A stretch of 64,000 nucleotides of DNA, taken from positions 17,060-81,059 of the forward strand of contig NZ_NHSJ01000140.1 of assembly GCF_002937075.1 (NCBI RefSeq), in the 5' to 3' direction. The position numbers and the translations under genes are program-made. The notes beneath the pieces were generated by a model. It saw only the letters and a list, made by a program, of their open reading frames with translations, had not been told where the DNA came from and did no database searches. This DNA is from Rhodoblastus sphagnicola (GTDB lineage Bacteria > Pseudomonadota > Alphaproteobacteria > Rhizobiales > Beijerinckiaceae). The first letter of the stretch is position 1. Every line of letters begins with the position of its first letter. This document shows, piece by piece, positions 1 through 7,737 of the stretch.

Positions 1-2
1 TT

Positions 3-473
3 CTCGCCCCGCGCGACGAGTCCGTTCCCCAGGCGGCGCGCGACGCGCTGCTGGCGCTGCACTATGTTGCGCTGGTCCAGGCCCATGAGTTCCTGAGGCC
101 GGGGGGCGCGGTGCTGTCCACCATCGGCGCCCGCGTGCCGCTGTCGGCGCTGACGGACATGGCCGAGGCGGCCGGGTATGTCGCGCGTTTCCTGGGCTAT
201 TGGTGGAAGGCGCAGGTCGATCCTGAAGCGATCGTCGGGTCCTATGCCCAATGGCGGCGCCAGGGTCTGGGGCCGTTTCACTTCTACGAGGTGGACGTTC
301 TGGAAGCCGCCTTCGCCGGGCTGGAGCTGGAACAGGCGGGCCGCGACGCCCTGTCGATCGAACAGGCCCTGCGCCCGCATCAACTGGATGCGGAAGCGGC
401 GCTGGCGGGGTTGCGCCAGGGTCGGCGCATCGGCCACACCGTCGCGGCGCTGCTGTCGGAGCCGAACAGATGA
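3..473 (+). CDS. C-terminal part of a probable SAM-dependent methyltransferase-like protein (5' end outside window)
   Basis: The reading frame is open from base 3 to a TGA at 471-473 and its start lies left of the window, so only about 156 residues are visible. A hydrophobic strand followed by an R-P-G-G turn (LRPGGAVLSTIG) resembles the late Rossmann strand of class I methyltransferases. No SAM-binding glycine loop can be seen because that part is missing, so the family is an inference. The stop overlaps the next start (ATGA), so this gene is the visible first member of a four-gene coupled operon with a DMSP-lyase-like cupin and two Cys/Met-metabolism PLP-family proteins. That context fits methylated sulfur chemistry but does not prove it. 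Confidence 0.5.
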   Translation, partial: LAPRDESVPQAARDALLALHYVALVQAHEFLRPGGAVLSTIGARVPLSALTDMAEAAGYVARFLGYWWKAQVDPEAIVGSYAQWRRQGLGPFHFYEVDVLEAAFAGLELEQAGRDALSIEQALRPHQLDAEAALAGLRQGRRIGHTVAALLSEPNR

Positions 474-1060
474 GCGCCGATCTCGCCGCCCTCGTGGCGC
501 TGCTGCGGGGCCGGCTGACACGGGCCGAGGGCAGGGCGGGCGCGGAGGCGGCCAAGGTGAGCGGCCTGCTCGACCGCGCGTCGGCGGAGGCCCCCTATGC
601 GGCGAGCGCGCATCCGCTGGTCCGCCATCTGCCGGCCGCGCTGGCCGGACTGGAGCGCGACGCCCCGGACATCGCCGCCTTGCTTGGCCCGCTCGCCCAA
701 GGCCTGCCCTGGCGCTACGGCTATGACGCCCGCGCCGACCTGCCGGATCTGCATCTCAACATGGGGTGGGCGGAGTTCGTCGGTCCGGCCGCGCCGTTGC
801 GCAGCGACGAGGTCTGTCTCGGCCTGACCCTCATCGGCCCCCACACCCATTACCCGGCCCATCGCCATCCCGCCGTGGAGCTCTATCATGTGCTCACGGG
901 CGCCGCCGAATGGAGCGGCGACTGGCGCCCGCCCGGCGCCTTCATCCTTCACGAAACCAACCAGGAGCACGCCATGCGCGCCGGTGATGAACCGTTGCTC
1001 GCCCTTTACACATGGAGCGGCGACGTCGTCTCTCCCTCGGTCTGGAGCGCGCCGTCATGA
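470..1060 (+). CDS. DMSP-lyase-like cupin protein
   Basis: This 196-residue protein has the cupin metal motif H-x-H-x3-E-x-Y-x4-G exactly (H131, H133, E137, Y139, G144), followed by histidines at 161 and 167 that suit the second cupin motif. That combination is typical of the cupin dimethylsulfoniopropionate lyases (DddL/DddQ/DddK-type), which cleave DMSP to dimethyl sulfide and acrylate using a bound metal. The N-terminal 120 residues are mostly helical, as in that family. The start is the ATG overlapping the previous stop (ATGA) and the stop overlaps the next ATG, so translation is coupled in a four-gene operon ending in O-acetylhomoserine sulfhydrylase. The fold and family are fairly secure. 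The true substrate could be another sulfonium or methylthio compound. Confidence 0.7.
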   Translation: MSADLAALVALLRGRLTRAEGRAGAEAAKVSGLLDRASAEAPYAASAHPLVRHLPAALAGLERDAPDIAALLGPLAQGLPWRYGYDARADLPDLHLNMGWAEFVGPAAPLRSDEVCLGLTLIGPHTHYPAHRHPAVELYHVLTGAAEWSGDWRPPGAFILHETNQEHAMRAGDEPLLALYTWSGDVVSPSVWSAPS

Positions 1061-2223
1061 GCCTGCATCCCCAAACCCAGGCGCTGCACGCCGGCCATCG
1101 CGCCGACCCGCATACCGGGGCGGCGGCGGCGCCGATCTATTTCACCACCTCCTATCACTATCCCAGCGCCGAATATGCGCGCAGCCTGTTCGCCCTGGAG
1201 GTGGTCGGCTACACCTACACCCGCACCAGCAATCCCTCCCGCGACGTGCTGGAGCGCCGCGTGGCCGCCATCGAGGGCGGCAAGGCGGCGCTGGCCATGG
1301 CCTCGGGCGTGGCGGCCGTGGGCAACGCGCTGCTGGCCCTGACCCAGACCGGGGACAATATCGTGGTCGCGCGCCGGACCCTTGACGGCGGCGGGCGCGA
1401 TCTGGCGATCCAGTTGCGCCGCTTCGGCATCGACGTGCGCGAGGCCGCCACGGTCGAGGATTTTGTCGCGGCCACCGATGCGCGCACCCGGCTGTGGTTC
1501 GCCGAAAGCCTTGATGTCCCCAGCCTGGAGCGCTTTCCCATCGCCGCCGCCGCGAAGGCGGGCCGGACGCTGGGCGTTCCGCTGGTGATCGACAATTCCA
1601 ACCTGCCCTTCCTCGTCCGCCCGTTCGAGGAGGGGGCGGCCGTCACCGTCTATTCCACCGCCGCTTACCTGACCGGCCGCGCGGCGTCGCTTGGCGGGGT
1701 TCTGGTCGATGGCGGGACGTTCTCCTGGGAGACTGAACGCTTCCCGACCCTCCACACGCCCGACCCGTCCTATCATGGCGTGGTCTGGACCGAACTGGTC
1801 AAGCAATGGAACGCCTCGCCCCTGATCGCCCGGGCGCGCGGCGGCATCTTGCGCGATCTCGGCGCCGCCATCAGCCCGATGGCGGTGTTCGAGATCCTGC
1901 AAGGGCTGGAAACATTGCCGCTGCGCATGCGCGCCCATGCCGAAAACGCCGCGAAGGCGGCTGCGTTTCTGGCGTCCAGACCCGAAGTGACCGGCCTGAA
2001 AACCGAGGGCGGACTCGTCGCCCTCGACCTCCCCGATCCCAAGAAATTCGTGGCCGGGCTTGCGCTGTTCGGGCGCGGCGAAGACCTCGGAGGCCTCACA
2101 AGCTCGGTCGCGGTTTTGGCCGACGGCCGCATCCTGCTTTCGGTCGGCGTGGAACATGCCGACGACATTCTGGCCGACCTCGCGGCCGCCCTGACTCCTG
2201 AACAACAGAGAGACGCGCCATGA
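1057..2223 (+). CDS. Cys/Met-metabolism PLP-family paralogue lacking the PLP lysine (probable pseudoenzyme)
   Basis: This 388-residue protein aligns along its whole length with the O-acetylhomoserine sulfhydrylase encoded next to it, keeping the YxR...NP region, the V-I-D-N aspartate motif and the C-terminal SVGVEHxDDILADL end. The Schiff-base lysine is gone: the active enzyme has S-T-T-K-Y, here the codons read S-T-A-A-Y with Ala203 (GCT) at the lysine position. The aromatic residue that stacks on PLP (Tyr109 in the neighbour, DLYGG) is Asp110 here (TLDGG). The frame is intact and coupled on both sides by ATGA overlaps, so this is a maintained gene and not a decayed one. It is probably a non-catalytic partner, scaffold or sensor for the adjacent enzyme; that role is inferred. 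Confidence 0.8.
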   Translation: MSLHPQTQALHAGHRADPHTGAAAAPIYFTTSYHYPSAEYARSLFALEVVGYTYTRTSNPSRDVLERRVAAIEGGKAALAMASGVAAVGNALLALTQTGDNIVVARRTLDGGGRDLAIQLRRFGIDVREAATVEDFVAATDARTRLWFAESLDVPSLERFPIAAAAKAGRTLGVPLVIDNSNLPFLVRPFEEGAAVTVYSTAAYLTGRAASLGGVLVDGGTFSWETERFPTLHTPDPSYHGVVWTELVKQWNASPLIARARGGILRDLGAAISPMAVFEILQGLETLPLRMRAHAENAAKAAAFLASRPEVTGLKTEGGLVALDLPDPKKFVAGLALFGRGEDLGGLTSSVAVLADGRILLSVGVEHADDILADLAAALTPEQQRDAP

Positions 2224-3503
2224 CGCTGAAACCCGAAACCCTGGTCCTGCACGCGGGCTACCGCAGCGATCCCACCACCACCTCGGTGGCGGTGCCGATC
2301 TACCAGACCACCAGCTACCAGTTCCGCGACACCGAGCACGCGGAAAAACTGTTCGGACTGGCCGAACTCGGCAATATTTATTCGCGCATCATGAACCCCA
2401 CCAATGATGTGCTCGAAAAACGCCTGACCGCGCTCGAAGGCGGCGTCGCCGCGCTCGCCGTCGCCTCCGGTCAGGCGGCCAGCACCTTCTCGATCCTGAA
2501 CGTGGCCCAGGCCGGCGACAATTTCGTCACCTCCACCGACCTCTATGGCGGCACCTGGAATCTGTTCGCCAACACCTTCAAGCAACTCGGCATCGAGGCC
2601 CGCTTCGTCGATCCGTCGGACCCCGAAAACTTCCGCCGCGCGACGGATGCGAAAACCCGCGCCTATTACGCCGAAACCCTGCCGAACCCGAAGCTGCAGG
2701 TGTTCCCGATTCCCGAAGTGGCGAAAATCGCCGAAGAGCTGGGCGTTCCGCTCATCATCGACAACACCTCGGCTCCCATCATCGCCCGCCCGTTCGATCA
2801 TGGCGCCCACATCATCGTCTATTCGACCACCAAATACATTGGCGGCCACGGCGTCGCCATCGGCGGCGCGTTGATCGATTCCGGCAAGTTCGACTGGGAA
2901 AAACACGCCGAACGCTTCCCGCTGCTGACCCAGCCCGATCCCAGCTATCACGGCGCGATCTGGACCGAGGCCGTCAAGCCGCTGGGGCCGATCGCCTACA
3001 TCCTGCGCGCCCGCGTCATCCTGCAACGCGACATCGGCGCGGCCGTCAGCCCGTTCAACGCCTTCCAGACCCTGCAGGGCCTCGAAACCCTGCCGTTGCG
3101 CATGCGCGAGCACAACAAGAATGCGCTCGCCGTCGCCGAATACCTGTCAAAACACCCCAAAGTGACAAAGGTGATCCATCCCAGCGTGCAGACGGGCGAG
3201 CCGAGGCGGCGCGCCGACGCCGTGCTCAAGGGCGGCTACGGCGCGCTGGTGGGTTTCGAACTGGAAGGCGGCAAGGAGGCCGGCAAGACCTTCATTGACG
3301 CTTTAAAACTGCTCTACCACGTCGCCAATATCGGCGACGCCCGCAGCCTCGCCATCCATCCCGCGACGACCACCCATTCGCAACTGTCGCCGGAAGACCA
3401 ACTGGCGACCGGCGTGTCCGAGGGCTACGTCCGCCTGTCCGTCGGAATCGAACATATCGACGATATCCTCGCCGATCTCGCCCAGGCTTTGGACGCCGTC
3501 TGA
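2220..3503 (+). CDS. metY: O-acetylhomoserine sulfhydrylase (PLP)
   Basis: The 427-residue length is typical of MetY-type O-acetylhomoserine (thiol) lyases, which make homocysteine from O-acetylhomoserine and sulfide, or methionine directly when methanethiol is the thiol. PLP residues are present: Lys205 in S-T-T-K-Y, Tyr109 in DLYGG, the R-x-x-N-P-T segment near residue 60 and the V-I-D-N-T aspartate. The ATG overlaps the stop of the lysine-less paralogue (ATGA), so the two are probably made in similar amounts. Coming at the end of an operon with a DMSP-lyase-like cupin, it would be the natural sink for released methanethiol or sulfide. A hairpin follows 27 bp after the stop. Confidence 0.9.
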   Translation: MTLKPETLVLHAGYRSDPTTTSVAVPIYQTTSYQFRDTEHAEKLFGLAELGNIYSRIMNPTNDVLEKRLTALEGGVAALAVASGQAASTFSILNVAQAGDNFVTSTDLYGGTWNLFANTFKQLGIEARFVDPSDPENFRRATDAKTRAYYAETLPNPKLQVFPIPEVAKIAEELGVPLIIDNTSAPIIARPFDHGAHIIVYSTTKYIGGHGVAIGGALIDSGKFDWEKHAERFPLLTQPDPSYHGAIWTEAVKPLGPIAYILRARVILQRDIGAAVSPFNAFQTLQGLETLPLRMREHNKNALAVAEYLSKHPKVTKVIHPSVQTGEPRRRADAVLKGGYGALVGFELEGGKEAGKTFIDALKLLYHVANIGDARSLAIHPATTTHSQLSPEDQLATGVSEGYVRLSVGIEHIDDILADLAQALDAV

Positions 3504-3529
3504 ATCCTTGACGCATCCGGTTTCACCTG

Positions 3530-3558
3530 CTCGCGGATTCCGCACCGGATTCCGCGAG
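3530..3558 (+). terminator. Hairpin after metY, possible terminator
   Basis: Two 13-base arms (3530-3542 and 3546-3558) are complementary except for one position, with a 3-base loop. The hairpin starts 27 bp after the metY stop. No T-run follows, so it is either a Rho-assisted terminator or a 3' stabilising structure. Confidence 0.45.
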
Positions 3559-3633
3559 CGCGGGCGTCCGGGCGCGGCCGACGTTGTGCGAAAATGAGCA
3601 AAATCGCCGGCAAAGCGTCATGGACCGTTGAAT

Positions 3634-3650
3634 ACTATTTAGTTTATCGA
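3634..3650. promoter_or_regulatory. Dyad operator-like site 1 (sulfur-regulon motif)
   Basis: In an AT-rich patch within GC-rich DNA, ACTAT, 7 bp, ATCGA form a 17-bp dyad with the same spacing as six other sites in this window. On the minus strand it reads TCGAT-N7-ATAGT. It lies about 145 bp before cystathionine beta-synthase and about 65 bp before the leader ORF. Confidence 0.6.
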
Positions 3651-3714
3651 GTAAGTTAACTAACAACGCCCCGTTTGGGGGGCTGTTGATTCGTCAACCG
3701 GGATCGGAGGCGCC

Positions 3715-3798
3715 ATGTCCAGCGCAGGCAAAGGCTTGAGACGCGCAGCGCAAGGCGCCGACGATTTTCGACCTGTTCCACTTTGGGGGCGCCAATGA
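3715..3798 (+). CDS. 27-residue leader ORF coupled to cystathionine beta-synthase
   Basis: A short ORF begins with ATG five bases after a strong GGAGG ribosome-binding site and runs 27 codons, ending in W-G-R-Q. Its TGA overlaps the ATG of the next gene (ATGA), so ribosomes leaving it are positioned to start the cystathionine beta-synthase. It has no cysteine or histidine. It could be a genuine leader peptide, a translational-coupling device, or chance. The strong ribosome-binding site and exact overlap favour a function. Confidence 0.45.
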   Translation: MSSAGKGLRRAAQGADDFRPVPLWGRQ

Positions 3799-5207
3799 CC
3801 TTGCCGGTTTCTCATTCGCCGATCGCGGCGCCGCCGCCGGTCGCGCGGGGGCTGCTGCCGCTGATCGGCAACACGCCGCTGGTTGAACTCACCAAACTCG
3901 ACGTCGGGTCGTCCAGGCTGTTCCTGAAACTCGAAAGCGCCAATCCCGGCGGCTCGATCAAGGACCGCCCGGCGCTGGCCATGGTGGAGGCGGCCGAGCG
4001 CGCGGGCCAGTTGAAGCCCGGCGGCGTCATCGTCGAAGCCACCGCCGGCAATACCGGCCTGGGGCTCGCCCTGGTCGCCAACGCCAAGGGCTACAAGCTC
4101 ACGCTGGTCATTCCCGACAAGATGAGCCGCGAAAAAATCTCGCACCTGCGCGCGATGGGCGTGGAGGTGGTGCTGACCCGCTCCGACGTCGGCAAGGGTC
4201 ATCCCGACTATTACCAGGACAAGGCGCGTCAGATCGCGGAGGCGACGCCCGGCGCCATTTTCATCAACCAGTTCGAAAATCCCGCCAATCCGCTCGCGCA
4301 CCAGATTGGAACCGGGCCGGAGATTCTCGCCCAGCTCGAAGGCAAGGTTGACGCCATCGTTCTCGGCGTCGGGTCGGGCGGCACCTTGACCGGCCTGAGC
4401 CGTTTCTTTGCCGAACATTCGCCGCAAACCAAATTCGTGCTGGCCGATCCCGCCGGCTCGATCCTCAAGGACGTCGTCGAGAAGCGCACGCCGGGGCCGG
4501 TGGGAAGCTGGCTGGTCGAAGGCATAGGCGAGGATTTCGTGCCGGCCATCGCCGATCTCTCGCGCGTGACGCACGCCTATACCATCACCGACGCCGAATC
4601 CTTCGCGGCGGCGCGCGCGCTGCTGAAAGCCGAGGGCCTGCTCGCCGGCTCCTCGACCGGAACGGCGCTCGCCGCCGCGCTCAAATTCGCCCACGCGCAA
4701 ACCGAGCCGCAGCGAATCGTGGTGCTGTCGCCCGACAGCGGCAACAAATATCTGTCGAAAATGTTCAACGACGACTGGATGCGCGACCAGGGTTTCATCG
4801 AGAACGCGCGCCGCGGCGATTTGCGCGATCTGATCGGGCGGCGTCACGACCAGGGCGCGTCGGTGACGGTCGGCCCCGACGACACCTTGCAGGTCGCCTA
4901 TGCGCGCATGAAGCTCTACGACGTCTCGCAATTGCCGGTGCTCGAAGGCGATCGCGTCGTCGGCCTGATCGACGAATCCGACCTGCTGCTCGCGGTGTTC
5001 GAGCGCGCGCTGGGCTTTCACGATCTGGTCCGCGCCGCGATGGTCAAAGACATCGAGACGGTCGGGGCCAGCCAGCCCATCCAGGCGCTGATCCCGGTGT
5101 TCGACAAGGGGTTTGTCGCCGTCATCGTCGACGGGCCGAATTTCCTCGGCCTGATCACCCGCATCGACCTTCTCAATCATCTCCGTCGTCGCAAGGAACA
5201 ATTATGA
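3795..5207 (+). CDS. Cystathionine beta-synthase with C-terminal CBS pair
   Basis: This 470-residue fold-type II PLP enzyme condenses serine (or O-acetylserine) with homocysteine to give cystathionine. The first about 310 residues carry the family opening G-N-T-P-L, the PLP lysine in G-G-S-I-K56-D-R, the T-A-G-N-T-G substrate loop and a glycine-rich G-S-G-G-T loop for the PLP phosphate. The last 130 residues form two CBS domains, likely regulatory. ATG 3795 is preferred over TTG 3783 because it overlaps the leader ORF stop as ATGA. Its own stop overlaps the cystathionine lyase start. A CBS-domain O-acetylserine sulfhydrylase is the alternative, but the coupled gamma-lyase argues for reverse transsulfuration (homocysteine to cysteine). 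Confidence 0.82.
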   Translation: MTLPVSHSPIAAPPPVARGLLPLIGNTPLVELTKLDVGSSRLFLKLESANPGGSIKDRPALAMVEAAERAGQLKPGGVIVEATAGNTGLGLALVANAKGYKLTLVIPDKMSREKISHLRAMGVEVVLTRSDVGKGHPDYYQDKARQIAEATPGAIFINQFENPANPLAHQIGTGPEILAQLEGKVDAIVLGVGSGGTLTGLSRFFAEHSPQTKFVLADPAGSILKDVVEKRTPGPVGSWLVEGIGEDFVPAIADLSRVTHAYTITDAESFAAARALLKAEGLLAGSSTGTALAAALKFAHAQTEPQRIVVLSPDSGNKYLSKMFNDDWMRDQGFIENARRGDLRDLIGRRHDQGASVTVGPDDTLQVAYARMKLYDVSQLPVLEGDRVVGLIDESDLLLAVFERALGFHDLVRAAMVKDIETVGASQPIQALIPVFDKGFVAVIVDGPNFLGLITRIDLLNHLRRRKEQL

Positions 5208-6412
5208 CCAAAAGTTCTGCGGACAAGAAGACGCCCGGCTTGCAGACGCGGGCGATTCACGGCCGCCAGCATCCCGACCCCCTGACTGGCGCGGTCAATC
5301 CGCCGATCTACGCCAGTTCGACCTTCGTGCAATCCTCGCCCGGCGTGCATTCGGGCTGGGAATATTCCCGCTCCGGCAATCCGACCCGCGCCGCGTTCGA
5401 GGCCGCGCTGGCCGAACTCGAAGGCGGCGCGGCGGGCTTCGCCTTCGCCTCGGGACTGGCGGCGCAGGCCGCCGTGCTGGATCTGCTCGATCAGGGCGCG
5501 CATGTGATCGCCTCCAACGATCTGTATGGCGGTTCGTGGCGGCTGTTGCATCGCGTGCGCGAGCGCACGGCGGGCCTGAAGATCACCCATGTCGACGCCA
5601 GCGACGCCGCCGCGGTCGAGGCGGCGATCACGCCGGAAACCCGGCTGATCTGGATCGAGACGCCGGGCAATCCGCTGCTCAGCATCGCCGATCTCCCGGG
5701 CATTGCCGAGATCGGCAAAAGGCGCGGCCTCATCACCGTCGCCGACAACACGTTCGCTTCGCCGGTGGTGCAGCGGCCGCTGGAGCATGGCTTCGACATT
5801 GTCGTGCATTCCGTGACCAAATATGTCAGCGGCCATTCCGACATTATCGGCGGCGCGGCCATCGTGCGCGACGCGCCTGACCTCATCGACCGGCTCAAGT
5901 TCCTGCAAAACGCCACGGGAGGCGTGCTCGATCCCTTCAGCAGCTTCCTGGCTTTGCGGGGCTTGAAAACCCTGCCGCTGCGGATCGCGCGCCACGCCGC
6001 CAACGCGCGGGCGGTCGCCGAATTCCTCGAAAGCCACGACAAGGTCGCTCAGGTCAGATATCCCGGCCTGCGCAGCCATCCCCAACACAATCTGGCGGCC
6101 CGGCAGATGAGCAGCGGCGGCGGCATGGTGTCGTTCTTCGTCAAGGGCAGTCCGGAACAGACGATCCGCGTGCTCGAAAGCTTGCGCTATTTCGCGCTGG
6201 CCGAATCGCTCGGCGGCGTCGAGAGCCTGGTCGGGCATCCCTGGTCGATGAGCCACGGCTCGATTCCCGAACCGCTGCGCCGCGCCGCCGGCATCACGCC
6301 GCAATTGATCCGGTTGTCGGTCGGCATCGAGGATGTCGAGGATCTGATCGGCGATCTCGAACAGGCGCTTGAAGCTTTGGGCCAAGAGCGTGCGCGCGTC
6401 GTCGTGGCTTGA
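5204..6412 (+). CDS. Cystathionine gamma-lyase / gamma-synthase family PLP enzyme
   Basis: This 402-residue Cys/Met-metabolism PLP enzyme has an intact site: Lys206 in S-V-T-K-Y, Tyr in N-D-L-Y-G-G, the E-Y-S-R-S-G-N-P-T segment near residue 55 and the V-A-D-N-T aspartate. Together with the coupled cystathionine beta-synthase (4-nt overlap) it completes reverse transsulfuration by splitting cystathionine into cysteine, 2-oxobutyrate and ammonia. Sequence alone does not separate lyase from gamma-synthase; the partner gene favours lyase. A 230-bp gap with the next dyad site follows. Confidence 0.82.
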   Translation: MTKSSADKKTPGLQTRAIHGRQHPDPLTGAVNPPIYASSTFVQSSPGVHSGWEYSRSGNPTRAAFEAALAELEGGAAGFAFASGLAAQAAVLDLLDQGAHVIASNDLYGGSWRLLHRVRERTAGLKITHVDASDAAAVEAAITPETRLIWIETPGNPLLSIADLPGIAEIGKRRGLITVADNTFASPVVQRPLEHGFDIVVHSVTKYVSGHSDIIGGAAIVRDAPDLIDRLKFLQNATGGVLDPFSSFLALRGLKTLPLRIARHAANARAVAEFLESHDKVAQVRYPGLRSHPQHNLAARQMSSGGGMVSFFVKGSPEQTIRVLESLRYFALAESLGGVESLVGHPWSMSHGSIPEPLRRAAGITPQLIRLSVGIEDVEDLIGDLEQALEALGQERARVVVA

Positions 6413-6541
6413 AAAGACGGCGCACACACACGCCTCGCAAACGGTTGCGCCGCGCGCCTGTCGCGGCGCGGGACTCGGGGTCCGCATGGCTTGGCGTGGA
6501 TCCCATCGGCGCTCCCGTCGCGCTCAAAATAAATAATCTTG

Positions 6542-6558
6542 TCTATAAAACTAATAGA
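6542..6558. promoter_or_regulatory. Dyad operator-like site 2, perfect TCTAT-N7-ATAGA
   Basis: TCTAT at 6542-6546 and ATAGA at 6554-6558 are perfect inverted half-sites with a 7-bp spacer. The 20 bases 6542-6561 match those at 12351-12370 at 16 positions. It sits 85 bp before the ABC substrate-binding protein in an AT-rich promoter patch. Confidence 0.68.
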
Positions 6559-6642
6559 CTATAGCCTGCTCCCACTTCCGAGGATCGTCTCCCGACCGCC
6601 GATGCGTCCGGGGCCGTCCATCGCCGAACAAGGAACAGGACG

Positions 6643-7728
6643 ATGAAAGACAGCCATAATCCGGGATCGCGCCGCGCCTTTCTCGCCGGCGCGGCGGCTG
6701 CAGGCGCCGCGGTCCCGCTGGGCCTGATGGGCCAGAAGGTGTTCGCGACTCCTCAAATCCTGCCGGCGCCGTTCGCGGACGCGCCGATCTGCACGACCGC
6801 CGCCGGCGCCGCGGCGGCCTCGGCCGGGCCGCTCAAGAAAATCTCCTTTGCCTGGAACGCCGGGGCGCCCTGCCTGCTCAGCGTGACCGTCGCCAAGGAG
6901 AAGGGGTTTTTCGCCCGCAACGGTCTCGACGTCGATCTGGTCAATTATTCCGGCTCGACCGACCAGTTGCTCGAAACCCTGGCGACCGGCAAGGCCGACG
7001 CCGCCGCCGGCATGGCGCTGCGCTGGCTCAAGCCGATGGAGCAGGGGTTCGACGTGAAAATCATCGCCAGCACGCATGGCGGCTGCCTGCGCCTGCTCGC
7101 GCCCACCGCTTCCGCCATCAAGACCCTGACGGATCTCAAGGGCAAGATCATCGCCGTCAGCGACATGAATTCGCCGGGCAAGAATTTCTTTTCGATCCGC
7201 CTGAAGAAGGCCGGCCTCGACCCCGAGAAGGACGTCGAGTTCAAGCAGTTTCCCGGCCCGCTGCTGCGCGTGTCGGTCGAGAAGGGCGAGGCCCATGCGC
7301 TCGCCGACAATGACCCGATCACCTTCCTGTTCCAGAAGGATGGCGCCTTCCGCGAGGTCTCGTCCAATCTCGACGGGGAATATGCCTCGCGCGTGTGCTG
7401 CATCATCGGCGTGCGCGGGAGTCTCATTCGCGACGACAAGCCGACGGCGGCGGCCATCGCCCGCTCGCTGATCGAGGCGGCGGAATTCGCCGCCCACCAT
7501 CCCGAGGAGGCCGCCGCGACCTATGCGCCCTACGGCCCCGGCAAGGTCGAACTCGCCGACCTCGTGACCCTGGCCAAATACCACACCCACGCCCATCACC
7601 CCGTCGGCGCCGATCTGAAGAAACAACTGGCGCTCTACGCCGAGGAGCTGAAACTGGTTTCGATCTTCAAGCCTTCGACCGATCCGGCGAAATTCGCCGA
7701 ACGCATCTATGCCGACGTGTTCGGCTGA
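6643..7728 (+). CDS. ABC transporter substrate-binding protein, SsuA/TauA/NMT1-like, Tat-exported
   Basis: This 361-residue periplasmic binding protein begins with a twin-arginine signal (S-R-R-A-F-L-A-G followed by an Ala-rich stretch), so it is probably exported folded by the Tat route. The body resembles aliphatic sulfonate/nitrate/taurine binding proteins: a W-N-A-G-A-P opening strand, an H-G-G-C segment near residue 145, and a V-S-D-M-N-S-P-G-K ligand loop. AGGA ribosome-binding site upstream. It heads an operon with permease, ATPase, CoA-transferase and crotonase, so the ligand may be an organic acid, perhaps a sulfur-containing one, that is then activated with CoA. Ligand identity is inferred. 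Confidence 0.8.
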   Translation: MKDSHNPGSRRAFLAGAAAAGAAVPLGLMGQKVFATPQILPAPFADAPICTTAAGAAAASAGPLKKISFAWNAGAPCLLSVTVAKEKGFFARNGLDVDLVNYSGSTDQLLETLATGKADAAAGMALRWLKPMEQGFDVKIIASTHGGCLRLLAPTASAIKTLTDLKGKIIAVSDMNSPGKNFFSIRLKKAGLDPEKDVEFKQFPGPLLRVSVEKGEAHALADNDPITFLFQKDGAFREVSSNLDGEYASRVCCIIGVRGSLIRDDKPTAAAIARSLIEAAEFAAHHPEEAAATYAPYGPGKVELADLVTLAKYHTHAHHPVGADLKKQLALYAEELKLVSIFKPSTDPAKFAERIYADVFG

Positions 7729-7737
7729 GGAGGGGAC

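Noticed and set aside
3504..3794. SAM riboswitch before the transsulfuration genes
   Set aside because: No SAM-I or SAM-II consensus core was seen. The region holds a terminator-like hairpin, the dyad and the leader ORF.
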